Shown: in pieces, positions 25,869-34,575 of the stretch
How the letters are laid out: the number at the start of each line of letters is the position of its first letter
How positions within the stretch are numbered: position 1 is the stretch's first letter
Assembly (NCBI GenBank): GCA_028226535.1
Contig: JAOJEG010000005.1
Location: forward strand, 1 to 46,912
Origin: Candidatus Pelagibacter sp.
Lineage (GTDB): Bacteria; Pseudomonadota; Alphaproteobacteria; Pelagibacterales; Pelagibacteraceae
Length of the DNA: 46,912 bases
Reading direction: 5' to 3'
Notes under the pieces: generated by a model
The model's database searches: none
Told to the model about the DNA's origin: nothing
What the model saw: only the letters and a program-made list of their open reading frames with translations
Position numbers and translations under genes: made by a program

Positions 25869-25952
25869 TTATTTCTTCTTATTTTTTCTCTTAGCTCTTC
25901 TCTTTTTAGAGCCTTGTTTTCTTCTACCTCTATGTTTCTTCGGGTAACTCAT
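25869..25952 (-). CDS. Possible 27-residue highly basic protein
   Basis: ATG at 25952 to TAA at 25869 encodes 27 residues, of which well over half are Lys or Arg (MSYPKKHRGRRKQGSKK then RRAKRKNKKK). AGGA lies five bases before the ATG. The composition resembles tiny ribosome-associated proteins, but I cannot match it to bTHX, bS22 or L36. It fills most of the gap between mnmA and metC on the opposite strand. AT-rich DNA can produce Lys-rich frames by chance, but the Arg and Gly codons here are not what chance AT-rich sequence gives. Confidence 0.45.
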   Translation of the reverse strand: MSYPKKHRGRRKQGSKKRRAKRKNKKK

Positions 25953-26026
25953 TCAGTCCTATTTATTAATTTATTGACGTTTTTTACGGGATATAGCATT
26001 GTCTTCTAAACATATCAAATTTTATT

Positions 26027-27202
26027 ATGAGCAATTCTTTTAAAACATTTTTAAAACATACTGCAAAAGACTTTCATAATCAGTCTGTTAATCCACCAAT
26101 TGTGCGAGCTTCAACGATTATTTTTAAATCAATGCAAGATATAAGAAAAACTCAAGATAAAGCAAAAAAAAACCCTACAGGTGGACACTTTGATTATGGA
26201 AGACAAGGAACATCAACGACTCATATTCTACAGCAAATTTTATCCAAACTAGAAGAAAGTTATTTTACTTTTTTAACACCTACGGGTTTTGGAGCTGTTT
26301 TCCTTGCAATTTTTAGTGTTACAAGACCTGGTGATGAAATTATATTAGCTGATCCAGTTTACAGTCCAACACGATTACTATCACAAGATTTTTTAAAAGA
26401 ATTTAATATTAAAACAACTTTTTATGATCCACATAATCTCAAGACTTTAGAAAAAACTATTACAAAAAAAACTAAGTTAATTTTTGTAGAAAATCCAGGA
26501 AGTAATACGTTTGATTTCCAAGATTTAGGAAAAATTATCTCTATAGCAAAAAAAAATAAAATTTTAACTGCAATTGATAATACTTGGGGAACTCCATATT
26601 TTTTAAAACCTATTAAACTTGGTTTTGATATGTCAATTGTATCAGCAACAAAATACTACTCTGGTCACTCTGATGTAATGGGTGGTAGCTTAGCAGTTAA
26701 CAAAAAAGTTTTTGCCAAAGTTAAAGCTGCAGAAAGAGTAACTGGTTTAAGATTGGGTCCTGATGATGCATATTTAATTACAAGAGGACTGAGAACTTTA
26801 GATGTTAGATTAGATCGCCACAGAGAAAATGCAAAAAAAGTAGCTGAGTTTTTATCTAAATTTAAAAATATAAAATTGTTGTATCCCTATAAAAAAGACT
26901 CTTACAATTTTAGAATGTGGAAAAAATATTACTCAGGTGCTTCAGGTTTGATGGGTTTGAGAATTAAAGCCAAAAGTGAAAAAGCAGTTGTTAAATTTGT
27001 AAATAATTTAAAATTATTTGGACACGGTTATAGCTGGGGAGGATTTGAAAGTTTAGCATTGCACCAAAATATTAGAGAACAAGGAAATAGAAATTATCTA
27101 AAATTAGCAAAAAATGAACATATCGTTAGATTGCATATTGGACTTGAGGATCCTAGCGACCTTATCGCTGATATTAAGCAATCACTAAATCATTTAAAGT
27201 AA
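26027..27202 (+). CDS. metC: Cystathionine beta-lyase
   Basis: A 391-residue PLP enzyme of the Cys/Met metabolism family, which cleaves cystathionine to homocysteine in methionine synthesis. The PLP lysine is Lys209 in SATKYYSGHSDVMGGS; the cofactor Tyr-Gly-Arg block DYGRQGTSTTHILQQ and AIDNTWGTPYF are present, where the TWxTP/xF form marks the bacterial beta-lyase rather than the gamma-lyase branch. The C-terminal GYSWGGFESLAL block binds the substrate carboxylate. It is followed 8 bases later by an MFS gene, suggesting cotranscription. Confidence 0.9.
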   Translation: MSNSFKTFLKHTAKDFHNQSVNPPIVRASTIIFKSMQDIRKTQDKAKKNPTGGHFDYGRQGTSTTHILQQILSKLEESYFTFLTPTGFGAVFLAIFSVTRPGDEIILADPVYSPTRLLSQDFLKEFNIKTTFYDPHNLKTLEKTITKKTKLIFVENPGSNTFDFQDLGKIISIAKKNKILTAIDNTWGTPYFLKPIKLGFDMSIVSATKYYSGHSDVMGGSLAVNKKVFAKVKAAERVTGLRLGPDDAYLITRGLRTLDVRLDRHRENAKKVAEFLSKFKNIKLLYPYKKDSYNFRMWKKYYSGASGLMGLRIKAKSEKAVVKFVNNLKLFGHGYSWGGFESLALHQNIREQGNRNYLKLAKNEHIVRLHIGLEDPSDLIADIKQSLNHLK

Positions 27203-27209
27203 TCTTTGA

Positions 27210-28430
27210 ATGTCTTCTGAAAAATTTATCAAAAATAAAACAGTTTTAATTACTTTAGTTTCAGCCTGTTTAATTGTCATAATTTCACTTGGTATCAGAC
27301 AAACATTTGGAATGTTTTATTTTGATTTCTCAACCGATCTAGGAATAACTCTTTCACAGTTTGGCTTTGCTTTAGGCCTTCAAATGTTTTTGTGGGGAGC
27401 TTTTGCTCCTTGGTTTGGTGTGATCACAGATAAGTATGGTGGGCACATCGCAGTATTTATTGGTTTTATTTTTTACTTACTTGGTGTTTTAATGTTGGTC
27501 TCAGAATATAACACTGGGCTTTATTTTGTAACTGGTATTGGTGTTTTAATAGGTGTTGCTCTTGGAGGAACTGCAATTAGTATTCCTGTTTCAGTAGTCG
27601 CAAAGCATTTTCCTCAATCCAACAGAACTGCAGCTATAGGTATAGTTACCGCCGCAGGTTCATTTGGCTATTTCGTATCACCTGTATTCACTAGATATTC
27701 TCTTGTTGAGTTTGGTTGGGAAAGTACACTTTTAGTGTTTGCAGCTTTTATTTTTGCGGGTTTAATATTAGCTTTTTATTTAACCACCCCAAAAGATGTT
27801 GTTGGTGGCATTGTTGATGATAAGCAAACAGCAAGTGAAGCATTAACGGAAGCTTTTAAAAGTAAAAGTTTTATCTATTTAACATTAGGCTTTTTTGTTT
27901 GTGGTTGGCATATTGCTTTAGTTGCAACACATATTCCAATTTATATTAATGATAGAGGTTTACCTGAGTGGTGTACGGTAACAATTTTATCTATGATAGG
28001 CCTATTTAATATTGCTGGCACATTAACATCTGGATATTTAGCTCAAAAATTCAGTAAAAAATTAATCCTGAGTACGATTTATTTAGCCAGAGGTTTAGTG
28101 ATAGCTATATTTATTTTTCTGCCACCAAGTCCAATCATTGCAGTTGGGTTTGGAATTGCTTTTGGCTTTTTATGGCTTTCAACTGTTCCACCAACAATGG
28201 GCTTAGTTGGATTTATTTTTGGTACTAAATACATTGGTTTATTGTATGGAATAGTTTTTTTAAGTCACCAAGTAGGATCTTTTTTAGGAGCTTATTTAGG
28301 TGGTGTGTTCCATGATTTATACGGTTCTTATGATTATGCATGGTATATATCAATAGCTTTATCAATTTTTGCAGGTTTGATACATTTACCAATAATAGAA
28401 AAACAAGTTCCAAGAATTCAAACAACATAG
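27210..28430 (+). CDS. MFS transporter
   Basis: A 406-residue major facilitator with 12 helices. The first half has the loop 2-3 pattern PWFGVITDKYGGHIAVFIG, corresponding to the MFS GxxxDxxGxR motif, and the helix 5 glycine-rich region GTAISIPVSVVAKHFPQSNRTAAIGIV resembles monocarboxylate (MCT) or oxalate/formate-type carriers. Substrate cannot be deduced. It lies between metC (8 bases upstream) and pabB (4 bases downstream), so it may be in one long transcript with both. Confidence 0.88.
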   Translation: MSSEKFIKNKTVLITLVSACLIVIISLGIRQTFGMFYFDFSTDLGITLSQFGFALGLQMFLWGAFAPWFGVITDKYGGHIAVFIGFIFYLLGVLMLVSEYNTGLYFVTGIGVLIGVALGGTAISIPVSVVAKHFPQSNRTAAIGIVTAAGSFGYFVSPVFTRYSLVEFGWESTLLVFAAFIFAGLILAFYLTTPKDVVGGIVDDKQTASEALTEAFKSKSFIYLTLGFFVCGWHIALVATHIPIYINDRGLPEWCTVTILSMIGLFNIAGTLTSGYLAQKFSKKLILSTIYLARGLVIAIFIFLPPSPIIAVGFGIAFGFLWLSTVPPTMGLVGFIFGTKYIGLLYGIVFLSHQVGSFLGAYLGGVFHDLYGSYDYAWYISIALSIFAGLIHLPIIEKQVPRIQTT

Positions 28431-28434
28431 AAAA

Positions 28435-29598
28435 TTGAATAAAAAAAATTATTTAAACAGTATTAATAATTCAAAGAAACCTTTTATAATTTATAAAACA
28501 ATTAAAGGTTTTGATTTATTCACTGATTTTTCTAAGAAAATAATTTTAAATAATCAAAATATCAAACAATTTTTAAATCAAAATCACAGCTCTAAGAAAA
28601 AATATAAAAGTACAGATTTGTATATTGGCTTTTTTGGGTATGAATTATTGAATAATTTGATTGGAGTTAAAGTACCTAGACAAAAGAGTATTAATTTTCC
28701 AAAAGGAATTTTTTACAAACCAGAGACAAAAATTAATTTAAGAGAAGATTTAATTTACGATTCTCAATCAACTCATAAAATTGATAGAAATTTTAAAATA
28801 AATATTGATCAGAAATCATACACAAAAATTTTTGATAAATTTAAAAAGAAAATAAGATCTGGTCAAACATATCAAATAAAAATATGCACAAAATATAAAA
28901 ATAAATCACAAATTGATCCTTTAGACTTTTTTTGTAGACTTTCTAAAACTAATCTTGCCCCTGAAGCATTCATGATTAAAGATAAAAATTATTCAATTAT
29001 TAGCTGCTCTCCTGAAAATTTAATCAATAAGAAAGGGTCCTCAATATCAACTAAACCAATAGCTGGGACATTAAGAAAAACTAAAAATATTAATAAAAAA
29101 AAGGCACTAAATTTTTTTAAAAACAATATTAAAGAAACAAAAGAGCATAACATGATTGTTGATATGGAAAGAAATGATCTTTCAAGAATTTGTATACCTG
29201 GAAGTGTAAAGTTAAAAAAAGAGAAATCTGTTGAAGAATATAAAGATCTTTATCACTACGTAAGCTTAATTTCTGGCAAACTTAATGAAAAAGTAGAGAA
29301 TATAGATATTATTAAGGCTATGATGCCCGGTGGTTCCGTCATTGGTTGTCCTAAAATAAGTACTCTTAATCTTTTAAATAATCAGGAAAAAGAAAATAGA
29401 AATATTTACACAGGTAGTTTTGGATTTATAAAATTTAATGGTGATATGAGATTTAATATAATTATTAGATCTATATTAAATTACAAAAATATCTCTGAAA
29501 TTTCAGTTGCATCAGGTGTTGTAATAGACAGCAATGCAAAACATGAATTTAATGAAAATTTTATCAAAGCAAAAGCATTAATAGATTTATACAAATGA
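28435..29598 (+). CDS. pabB: Aminodeoxychorismate synthase component I
   Basis: A 387-residue chorismate-utilising enzyme. C-terminal blocks are intact: KPIAGTLRK (207-215), EHNMIVDMERNDLSRIC, GGSVIGCPKI and YTGSFGFIKFNGDMRFNI. It makes aminodeoxychorismate for folate. Component assignment rests on the following pabA- and pabC-like genes. Position 210 is Ala, whereas E. coli PabB has a nucleophilic Lys there (PIKGT); Ala is the anthranilate synthase form but is also used by some PabB enzymes. The N-terminal domain is shorter than in E. coli. The start is TTG at 28435, four bases after the MFS stop. Confidence 0.85.
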   Translation: MNKKNYLNSINNSKKPFIIYKTIKGFDLFTDFSKKIILNNQNIKQFLNQNHSSKKKYKSTDLYIGFFGYELLNNLIGVKVPRQKSINFPKGIFYKPETKINLREDLIYDSQSTHKIDRNFKINIDQKSYTKIFDKFKKKIRSGQTYQIKICTKYKNKSQIDPLDFFCRLSKTNLAPEAFMIKDKNYSIISCSPENLINKKGSSISTKPIAGTLRKTKNINKKKALNFFKNNIKETKEHNMIVDMERNDLSRICIPGSVKLKKEKSVEEYKDLYHYVSLISGKLNEKVENIDIIKAMMPGGSVIGCPKISTLNLLNNQEKENRNIYTGSFGFIKFNGDMRFNIIIRSILNYKNISEISVASGVVIDSNAKHEFNENFIKAKALIDLYK

Positions 29599-30152
29599 TA
29601 TATGTAATTGATCATAAAGACTCATTTACTCATAATGTTGTTCACCAGTTGTCTTTATTTGATGATGTGGAATGTGATGACTTTAGTAAAATTGATAAAT
29701 CGAAATTAAATCAAGCATCTGCAATTGTTTTTTCTCCAGGACCTGGTTCACCCAAAGATTACCCGTTAACTTCAAAGATTTACAAAAAATACAAAGGAAA
29801 AAAAAGAATAATTGGAATTTGTCTAGGATTTCAGCAAATATTATTTTCTGAAGGTGCGGAAATAGTTCAGCAAGATAAAATTTACCATGGTTTTCAATCA
29901 GAAGTATTAGTAAATAAATCAAGTAAATTATTTGATTCAGGAACTAAATTTAAGGTTGGTCGTTATCATTCTTTAAAATTAAAAGAACCTTTTTATGCTG
30001 AAAATTTTGACATAACGATGAGATGTGTTATTTCAGGAGCCGCAATGTCATTTGAAAATAACATTGATAAAATTTATGGATTTCAATTTCACCCTGAGTC
30101 ATTTTTAACTTTAAATGGTAAATTACTTATTAAAAAAATCTTATCGGCTTAA
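29595..30152 (+). CDS. pabA: Glutamine amidotransferase, aminodeoxychorismate synthase component II
   Basis: A 185-residue class I amidotransferase that supplies ammonia to PabB. The catalytic triad is Cys76 (GICLGFQQ), His166 and Glu168 (FQFHPESF); the oxyanion loop is SPGPGSPKDYP. TrpG and PabA share this form, but the operon position between pabB- and pabC-like genes favours folate. Start overlaps the end of pabB by 4 bases and its end overlaps pabC by 38 bases. Confidence 0.9.
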   Translation: MIYVIDHKDSFTHNVVHQLSLFDDVECDDFSKIDKSKLNQASAIVFSPGPGSPKDYPLTSKIYKKYKGKKRIIGICLGFQQILFSEGAEIVQQDKIYHGFQSEVLVNKSSKLFDSGTKFKVGRYHSLKLKEPFYAENFDITMRCVISGAAMSFENNIDKIYGFQFHPESFLTLNGKLLIKKILSA

Positions 30153-30885
30153 AGATCTTAAAGAAATTGAGTTTAATGATCTTTGGGGAAATCACGGTGT
30201 ATTCACAACAATGTGGATATTTGATAGACCATCAAAAATTCTTTTTTTTAAAGAACATATTAATAATCTCATTAAATCGTCAAAGACCTACTCAGTATTT
30301 AAAAAAACTTTGAAGAAAGATATTTTAAATATATTAAAAGAAAATTTAAATTCAAAGACTAATTATAATCATTTATTAAGGATAGCTCTAAATAAAAAAA
30401 CTTTATCTATTTCATTGAGAAAACGTATTAAGCCCAAATTAAATTTTGATTTAAAACTAGTTAAATTAAAAAGACAAAAACCTGAATTTAAAAATTTAAA
30501 ATATAAAGAAATATTAAAACATTTAACAAAACTAGATAATTCAAGAGCAGATATTGGATTGTGTTCAAATAATAAAATTTTTGAAACAGGGACTTCCAAT
30601 TTACTTTTTGTGAAAAATGATAAAGTTTTTTCACCAATAAATAAATTTTATAAAGGTATCACTTATAAATTTTTTAGATCCAAAATTAAAAAGATTATAA
30701 AAAAAGATATTTCCATCAATTCTTTAAAAGAGTTTGATGAAATTATTTTAATTGGTTCTGGAAAAGGAGTTGCTTCAGTTAAAACCATTAATCAAATAAA
30801 ATGGAAAAGAAAAAATTTAAAATTTTATAATATTCTTTCTAGGCATTACAAATCTGCTATTAGCAACTGCAAAATATACAGATAG
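30115..30885 (+). CDS. pabC: Aminodeoxychorismate lyase, class IV aminotransferase
   Basis: A 256-residue PLP fold-type IV protein. It has KEILKHLTKLDNSRADIGL with the PLP-lysine region, FETGTSNLLFVKNDKVFSP and KGITYKFFRSKI, the usual ADC lyase/branched-chain aminotransferase blocks. The expected reaction splits aminodeoxychorismate into 4-aminobenzoate and pyruvate. The ATG at 30115 overlaps pabA by 38 bases; the next Met is too far in, so the start may instead be a rare codon nearer 30160. The sequence is very Lys-rich, as expected at this GC. Confidence 0.8.
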   Translation: MVNYLLKKSYRLKDLKEIEFNDLWGNHGVFTTMWIFDRPSKILFFKEHINNLIKSSKTYSVFKKTLKKDILNILKENLNSKTNYNHLLRIALNKKTLSISLRKRIKPKLNFDLKLVKLKRQKPEFKNLKYKEILKHLTKLDNSRADIGLCSNNKIFETGTSNLLFVKNDKVFSPINKFYKGITYKFFRSKIKKIIKKDISINSLKEFDEIILIGSGKGVASVKTINQIKWKRKNLKFYNILSRHYKSAISNCKIYR

Positions 30886-30890
30886 TCATA

Positions 30891-31289
30891 ATGAGAGACC
30901 CTAATAACCCCTGTCTTTTCTGTAATCCAAAAGAAAGTGGAATTGCTTATGAGAATGATTTAGCTTATGCAAGTTATGACACTTATCCTGTGTCGGACCA
31001 CCACTGTTTAATTATTCCAAAGAGGCATGTTATCGATTATTTCGAATTGTCAGATGATGAGATTATTGCATGCAATAATTTAATTAAAATTATTAAAAAA
31101 GAAGTTTTGGATAAAGATAAAAGTGTAAAGGCATTTAATATAGGAACTAATGCTGGCAAGGTAGCTGGACAATCAATTATGCATTGTCATATTCACTTGA
31201 TTCCAAGAAGAGAGGGTGATGTTGATAATCCTCAAGGTGGTGTTAGATCAGTAATACCCAAAAATCAGCATTATAAACGTAAAATATAA
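30891..31289 (+). CDS. HIT family nucleotide-binding hydrolase
   Basis: A 132-residue HIT protein. The motif MHCHIHLIPRR has His98, His100 and His102; the usual form HxHxHxx is met. CLFC (8-11) near the N-terminus is the zinc-binding start of the Hint/HIT bacterial type. It hydrolyses nucleoside phosphoramidates or dinucleoside polyphosphates. It begins 5 bases after pabC and is followed by the apr promoter region, so it likely closes the pab transcript. Confidence 0.92.
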   Translation: MRDPNNPCLFCNPKESGIAYENDLAYASYDTYPVSDHHCLIIPKRHVIDYFELSDDEIIACNNLIKIIKKEVLDKDKSVKAFNIGTNAGKVAGQSIMHCHIHLIPRREGDVDNPQGGVRSVIPKNQHYKRKI

Positions 31290-31314
31290 ATTATAAGTTG
31301 TTATTAAAGACACA

Positions 31315-31343
31315 TTGACCAATAGTTAAGGTTGATCTATAGA
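31315..31343 (+). promoter_or_regulatory. Sigma-70 promoter of the aprMBA operon
   Basis: TTGACC (31315-31320) and TATAGA (31338-31343) are separated by exactly 17 bases. Each matches the consensus hexamer at five of six positions, the best-looking promoter in the window. The leader of about 49 bases contains a small inverted repeat, ATTAGA/TCTAAT (31353-31370), ahead of the start of aprM at 31399, with ATAAGGGT as ribosome binding site. Confidence 0.7.
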
Positions 31344-31398
31344 ATTAACTAGATTAGAAAACTCTCTAATTTACTTAAATTTTTTACATAAGGGTAAC

Positions 31399-32193
31399 AT
31401 GTTAGAAACAAATCCATTTTCTATTTTAGCCGAAACGGTTTCGCCGTTTGCAATGCAAAGCTTTATTATTGCAATGATTGTTTTAATCGCTTTAGGCACA
31501 ATCATTCAAATGATCCATCATAAGAATATCACTTATTTTTTTAACAATGCAAAAAAAGCAAAACTTCAAGCAACAAGAGAAATAGGCGCTGGAGAAAAAG
31601 CTTCAATTATTGCTAAGACAGCAGTTGTTGATATTGGAACTACTTCTGAGCTTGGTTTTGGTAAAAGAAGATTATCACATGTGCTTGGTATGTACGGCAC
31701 TATTATTTTTTGGGTTTCTTCAGCAATGTTAGTGTTTTGTTATACTGGAGCTGATAAATCTTCATCTTCGATGTGGTCAATGTTATGGCACGTTGGAGCA
31801 ATATTGACTTGTATAGGTGGATATTGGTTTTGGTTTTTTTTAAGAGTTGATGTTTCAGCTGAAGCTCATCCTTGGTATAGAATTATTAAAGCAGACTTAT
31901 TTGTTTTAGCATTATTAGCTTGCTCAACATTTGGTTTAGCTTGGTCATACACACAATTTAATGGTCAGATTGGACTTTCATTTTTATTTTTAGCTTTATT
32001 TGTTCTTTCAAATTTAGTTTTATTTGGAGGAGTTTACTGGTCTAAATTTGCTCACATGTTTTACAAACCTGGTGCAGCAATACAAAAAAATCTTGCAGAA
32101 GCTGATGGATCAAGAGATAATTTACCTCCACCAGCAGATGCACCTGAACAATTTGGTTTAGGTATCAAAAGAGAACAACCTAAACATTATTAA
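31399..32193 (+). CDS. aprM: APS reductase-associated membrane protein AprM
   Basis: A 264-residue membrane protein with five helices (about 18-42, 97-118, 128-150, 163-183 and 192-215). Membrane anchors of this type are encoded before aprBA in sulfur-oxidising proteobacteria and in SAR11, and are proposed to take electrons from AprBA into the quinone pool. The C-terminus (NLPPPADAPEQFGLGIKREQP) is Pro-rich and cytoplasmic. The call rests on topology plus position; the helices show few invariant residues. The clear promoter upstream indicates aprM is the first gene of the operon. Confidence 0.85.
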   Translation: MLETNPFSILAETVSPFAMQSFIIAMIVLIALGTIIQMIHHKNITYFFNNAKKAKLQATREIGAGEKASIIAKTAVVDIGTTSELGFGKRRLSHVLGMYGTIIFWVSSAMLVFCYTGADKSSSSMWSMLWHVGAILTCIGGYWFWFFLRVDVSAEAHPWYRIIKADLFVLALLACSTFGLAWSYTQFNGQIGLSFLFLALFVLSNLVLFGGVYWSKFAHMFYKPGAAIQKNLAEADGSRDNLPPPADAPEQFGLGIKREQPKHY

Positions 32194-32226
32194 TTATGAA
32201 AATTTTAAATAAGGAGAGAAAATAAT

Positions 32227-32697
32227 ATGTCAACTTTTGTATACATGACTAGATGTGATGGCTGCGGTCATTGCGTAGATATTTGTCCATCAGATATAAT
32301 GCATATTGATGAAAACATTAGACGTGCAAAAAATATTGAACCAAACTTTTGTTGGGAATGTTATTCGTGCGTTAAAGCATGTCCAAATCACGCTATTGAT
32401 GTAAGAGGTTATGCTGATTTTGCACCTATGGGACATAGCGTTAGAGTGAGACGTGAAGAAGAAAAAGGAACTATTTCTTGGAAAATTAAATTTAGAAATG
32501 GAACTACAAAAGATTTTGTATCTCCAATTACAACAAAACCGTGGGGAAAATTTATTCCTAAACTTGCCGATGGAGACAAACCTAATCAAGGTGAAATTAA
32601 TTCTCAAAGATTGTACACTGAGCCAGAAGGACTTAATATTGATGGTGAATTACCAGTTGTTCCTAAAGAATCGTTTAAAAAAGGAGTTTACTACTAA
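32227..32697 (+). CDS. aprB: Adenylylsulfate reductase beta subunit
   Basis: A 156-residue ferredoxin-type protein. Two [4Fe-4S] motifs are present, Cys10-13-16-20 (CDGCGHCVDICP) and Cys42-45-48-52 (CWECYSCVKACP), followed by a C-terminal tail that wraps round AprA in known structures. It carries electrons between the FAD of AprA and an acceptor such as AprM. Length matches dissimilatory AprB. Its stop overlaps the ATG of aprA (TAATG), a tight coupling for the heterodimer. Confidence 0.96.
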   Translation: MSTFVYMTRCDGCGHCVDICPSDIMHIDENIRRAKNIEPNFCWECYSCVKACPNHAIDVRGYADFAPMGHSVRVRREEEKGTISWKIKFRNGTTKDFVSPITTKPWGKFIPKLADGDKPNQGEINSQRLYTEPEGLNIDGELPVVPKESFKKGVYY

Positions 32698-34556
32698 TGG
32701 CTAAACACAAAACACATTACGAAGATTGCGATGTTCTAGTTGTTGGTGGTGGTATGGCTGGAACTGGTGCTACTTTTGAAGCTAGACACTGGGGTAGAGA
32801 CATGAAAATTATTTGTGTAGAGAAAGCAAACATTGATAGAAGTGGTGCTGTTGCTCAAGGTCTTTATGCAATCAATTGTTACATGGGAATGCAGTGGGGT
32901 GAAAACCAACCTGAGGATCACGTTAGATACGCAAGAAATGATTTAATGGGAATGGTTAGAGAAGATTTAGGTTACGATATGGCGCGTCACGTAGACTCAA
33001 CAGTTCATATGTTTGATGAATGGGGTCTCCCAATGATGAAAAATGAAGAAACTGGTAGATACCTTAGAGAGGGTAAATGGCAGATTATGATTCATGGAGA
33101 GAGTTACAAACCAATCGTTGCAGAGGCTGCAAAAAAGTCAGCTGATAAAATTTACAACAGAATTATGATTACTCATCTATTGATGGATGAGGCTCAAGAA
33201 AACAGAGTAGGTGGTGCTGTTGGATTTAATATGAGAACTGGTGATTTCCATGTGTTTAGAGCCAAAGCTGTAATAGTTGCAGCTGGTGGTGCTTCTCACA
33301 TATTTAAACCAAGAGCTGTCGGTGAAGGAATGGGTAGAACTTGGTACGCACCATGGAGTAATGGTTCAGCTTATGCATTACCGATTGCAGCCGGAGCTAA
33401 AATGACACAAATGGAAAATAGAATTGTGTTATGTAGATTTAAAGATGGATATGGACCAGTTGGTGCATATTTCTTACACTTAAAAACTTATACTCAAAAT
33501 GCTAATGGTGAAAACTATGAGAAAAAATGGTACGACCAAACTAAAGAGTTAGTTGGTGAATACATAGATCATCACCCAACTCCAACTTGCCTAAGAAATC
33601 ATGCATTTATTCAGGAAACTATGGCAGGTGGTGGACCAATTCATATGGTTACTACTGAAGCTTTCCAAGACCCTCATTTAGAAACTGTTGGTTGGGAAAA
33701 TTTCTTAGGTATGACTGTTGGCCAAGCTGTTGTTTGGGCATCTCAAAATATCGATCCAAAATATACAAATCCAGAATTAACTACATCAGAACCATATGTT
33801 ATGGGTTCTCATGCTACATGTTCAGGAGCTTGGGTTAGTGGTCCAGAAGATTTATCTCCACCAGAATATTTCTGGGGATACAATAGAATGCTTACAATTG
33901 ATGGATTGTTTGGGGCAGGTGATACTGTAGGTGGAAGTGCTCATAAATTTTCATCAGGTTCTTTCACTGAAGGTAGATTAGCAGCAAAAGCAGCGGTTAA
34001 ATATATTGAAGATAAAAAAGCTGAGGGTTTAAGAGTATCTGACAAACAATGTGAAGATTTTAAAACTAAAGTTTATAAACCACTTGAAACTTACACAGTT
34101 GCTCAAAACGAGATTACTGGAGGAACAGTTTCTCCAAGTTATATTTCGCCAATTCAAGGTCTACAACGTCTACAAAGAATAATGGATGAATATGTAGGTG
34201 GAATTGCAACAAATTACATGACTAATGCTAATATGCTTAAAAGAGGATTGGAGCTTTTAGCTTGGTTAGAAGAAGATCTAGAAAACGTTGGAGCTGAAGA
34301 TTACCACCAATTAATGAGAGCTTGGGAGCTAAAACATAGAGCTCTAACTTCTCAGTGTGTAACTGAACACACTATGTTTAGAGAAGAAACTAGATGGCCG
34401 GGCTACTATTACAGAGGTGATCATATGAAACTTGATGACGACAATTGGCATTGTTTAACTGTTTCAAGACGTGACCCTAAAACTGGAAAATTTAGTATGG
34501 AGAAAGTTCCTGTATACCATATCGTGGATGAGAACGAGAAGAAAAAAGCTTCTTAA
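32697..34556 (+). CDS. aprA: Adenylylsulfate reductase alpha subunit
   Basis: A 619-residue FAD enzyme that interconverts APS and sulfite plus AMP. The FAD motif VVGGGMAGTGATFEARHWG lies at residues 15-33; RSGAVAQGLYAINCYMG and the SCH-like block MGSHATCSGAWVSGPED are typical of AprA, as is the long C-terminal helical domain. In the absence of dsrAB, and with aprM, sulfur oxidisers run it toward APS; here sulfite would come from Xsc and SuyAB. A Sat ATP sulfurylase to finish the path is not within the window. Codon use is typical for a strongly expressed gene. Confidence 0.97.
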   Translation: MAKHKTHYEDCDVLVVGGGMAGTGATFEARHWGRDMKIICVEKANIDRSGAVAQGLYAINCYMGMQWGENQPEDHVRYARNDLMGMVREDLGYDMARHVDSTVHMFDEWGLPMMKNEETGRYLREGKWQIMIHGESYKPIVAEAAKKSADKIYNRIMITHLLMDEAQENRVGGAVGFNMRTGDFHVFRAKAVIVAAGGASHIFKPRAVGEGMGRTWYAPWSNGSAYALPIAAGAKMTQMENRIVLCRFKDGYGPVGAYFLHLKTYTQNANGENYEKKWYDQTKELVGEYIDHHPTPTCLRNHAFIQETMAGGGPIHMVTTEAFQDPHLETVGWENFLGMTVGQAVVWASQNIDPKYTNPELTTSEPYVMGSHATCSGAWVSGPEDLSPPEYFWGYNRMLTIDGLFGAGDTVGGSAHKFSSGSFTEGRLAAKAAVKYIEDKKAEGLRVSDKQCEDFKTKVYKPLETYTVAQNEITGGTVSPSYISPIQGLQRLQRIMDEYVGGIATNYMTNANMLKRGLELLAWLEEDLENVGAEDYHQLMRAWELKHRALTSQCVTEHTMFREETRWPGYYYRGDHMKLDDDNWHCLTVSRRDPKTGKFSMEKVPVYHIVDENEKKKAS

Positions 34557-34575
34557 AAAGTATTAGATTAATTGC

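Noticed and set aside
25953..26026. SAM-type riboswitch before metC
   Set aside because: I looked because SAM-V/SAM-II elements precede methionine genes in SAR11, but the 74 bases show no pseudoknot-like pattern and are too short once the start is placed.
30115..30152. Frameshift or fusion between pabA and pabC because of their 38-base overlap
   Set aside because: Both frames are intact with complete motifs; the overlap may simply reflect an over-long pabC start.
32290..32607. 105-residue open frame on the minus strand within aprB
   Set aside because: It lies wholly inside a certain gene with two Fe-S motifs and its translation has no family features; it is a shadow.
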